NCBI RefSeq assembly: GCF_030418455.1
Contig: NZ_JAUHPW010000007.1
Coordinates: 1-64,000 of the forward strand
Length of the DNA stretch: 64,000 nt
DNA from: Demequina litoralis
GTDB taxonomy: Bacteria > Actinomycetota > Actinomycetes > Actinomycetales > Demequinaceae
Direction: 5' to 3'
Every line of letters starts with the position of its first letter. Positions within the stretch are counted from its first letter, which is position 1. Position numbers and translations under genes: made by a program. The notes beneath the pieces were generated by a model. That model saw only the letters and a program-made list of their open reading frames with translations, was not told where the DNA came from and ran no database searches. Shown here in pieces: positions 63,571 through 64,000 of the stretch.

Positions 63571-64000
63571 ATGCCGGACCTCTCGATGCGTCCCTCCCGC
63601 GTCGCCGGCGCCCTGCTGACCGCCATCGAGGCGCGCGTGGGCGCAGACCTGCACGGACCCGACGTCCGGGTCACGGGCGCCACCGTCGACTCGCGCGGCG
63701 TCGAGCCGGGCGACCTCTTCTGCGCGCTGCCGGGCGAGAACGTCCACGGCGCGCGCTTCGCCGCGCAGGCCGTGGCCAACGGGGCCGCCGCGATCCTCAC
63801 GGACCTCGAGGGCGCCGCCGAGGCCCGTGCCACCGGCGTGCCCGTCCTCGTCACGACGCACGCGCGCCGGGCCTGCGGGCTGGCCGCCGCCGAGGTCTAC
63901 GGCGACCCGTCGCGGGACGTCCCGCTCATCGGCCTCACCGGCACCAACGGCAAGACCACCACCGCCTTCCTCGCCGAGGGCGCGCTGCGCGCCGTCCACG
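63571..64000 (+). CDS. murE: UDP-MurNAc-tripeptide synthetase MurE (3' end missing)
   Basis: MurE adds the third residue (probably meso-diaminopimelate, given the dap genes here) to UDP-MurNAc-L-Ala-D-Glu. Only the first 143 codons are in the window: the N-terminal UDP-binding domain (TGATVDSRGVEPGDLFCALPG) and the ATP P-loop GLTGTNGKTTT. ATG at 63571 is two bases after the ftsI stop codon. It is cut by the window edge, not broken. Confidence 0.93.
   Translation, partial: MPDLSMRPSRVAGALLTAIEARVGADLHGPDVRVTGATVDSRGVEPGDLFCALPGENVHGARFAAQAVANGAAAILTDLEGAAEARATGVPVLVTTHARRACGLAAAEVYGDPSRDVPLIGLTGTNGKTTTAFLAEGALRAVH

Overview
The window is a 64 kb piece of a very GC-rich (roughly 72-73%) actinobacterial chromosome. 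Gene content and order (rpsO-pnp-pepR, dapB, thyA/folA, dapA-rnj-ftsK, pgsA-cinA-clgR-DUF3046-recA-recX-miaB-miaA-dapF-hflX, lexA/LysM/nrdR, and the mraZ division cluster) are classic for Actinomycetia. RNase Y next to recX and a LAxTG-type cell-wall anchor fit Micrococcales-type lineages (Cellulomonas/Demequina-like). This placement is inferred from gene order and protein style, not from a marker-gene search. Only the first ~74 bases (a poly-C run) look artefactual.

Layout. (1) 89-1806: two permeases of a polar amino-acid ABC importer. (2) 1930-6336: rpsO, pnp and an M16 peptidase, with a strong UUCG-loop terminator and a three-copy repeat in front of the peptidase. (3) 6466-12596: an inserted five-gene MacAB-like efflux cassette with two HlyD-type adaptors and a lipoprotein. 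(4) 12638-21611: lysine/peptidoglycan genes dapB and dapA flanking a two-component system and a minus-strand thyA-folA-acetyltransferase-azlC-azlD-acetyltransferase unit. (5) 21622-30867: RNase J, FtsK, a GGDEF-EAL protein overlapping ftsK, a CapA-like protein, pgsA and cinA. (6) 30959-44508: clgR, DUF3046, the recA-recX-rny-miaB-miaA unit, dapF, a LAxTG-anchored surface protein, an RsmC-like methyltransferase, hflX and dinG. (7) 44563-50145: the lexA/LysM divergent SOS hub, nrdR, a serA-DEAD-box helicase pair and a secreted matrixin-like peptidase. (8) 50161-55085: HelD, a PAC2 protein, a cold-shock protein, a spermidine-synthase-like protein and a DUF3040 protein. (9) 55198-64000: a transglutaminase-DUF58-MoxR unit divergent from mraZ-rsmH-ftsL-ftsI-murE, with murE cut by the window end.

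How it fits together. Three themes dominate: RNA decay (PNPase, RNase J, RNase Y, a DEAD-box helicase, cold-shock protein), DNA damage and division control (recA, recX, lexA, SOS LysM division inhibitor, dinG, ftsK, mraZ regulon), and diaminopimelate/peptidoglycan synthesis (dapA, dapB, dapF, mra cluster). Many genes start at, or 6-8 bases after, a TANNNT-like -10 box, which implies frequent leaderless mRNAs.

Most unusual signals. A 10-base word, GGACGATGCG, and its complement recur about 30 times with no strand preference. They are concentrated between genes, and two intergenic inverted pairs form terminator hairpins, an architecture reminiscent of DNA-uptake sequences. A ~30-bp low-GC repeat (two direct copies, one inverted) overlaps the predicted pepR promoter. 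The efflux cassette encodes three exported proteins with similar Met-Pro-Gly tails. The DEAD-box helicase gene has no usable ATG/GTG/TTG start and appears to begin at ATA within an ATAA overlap with serA.
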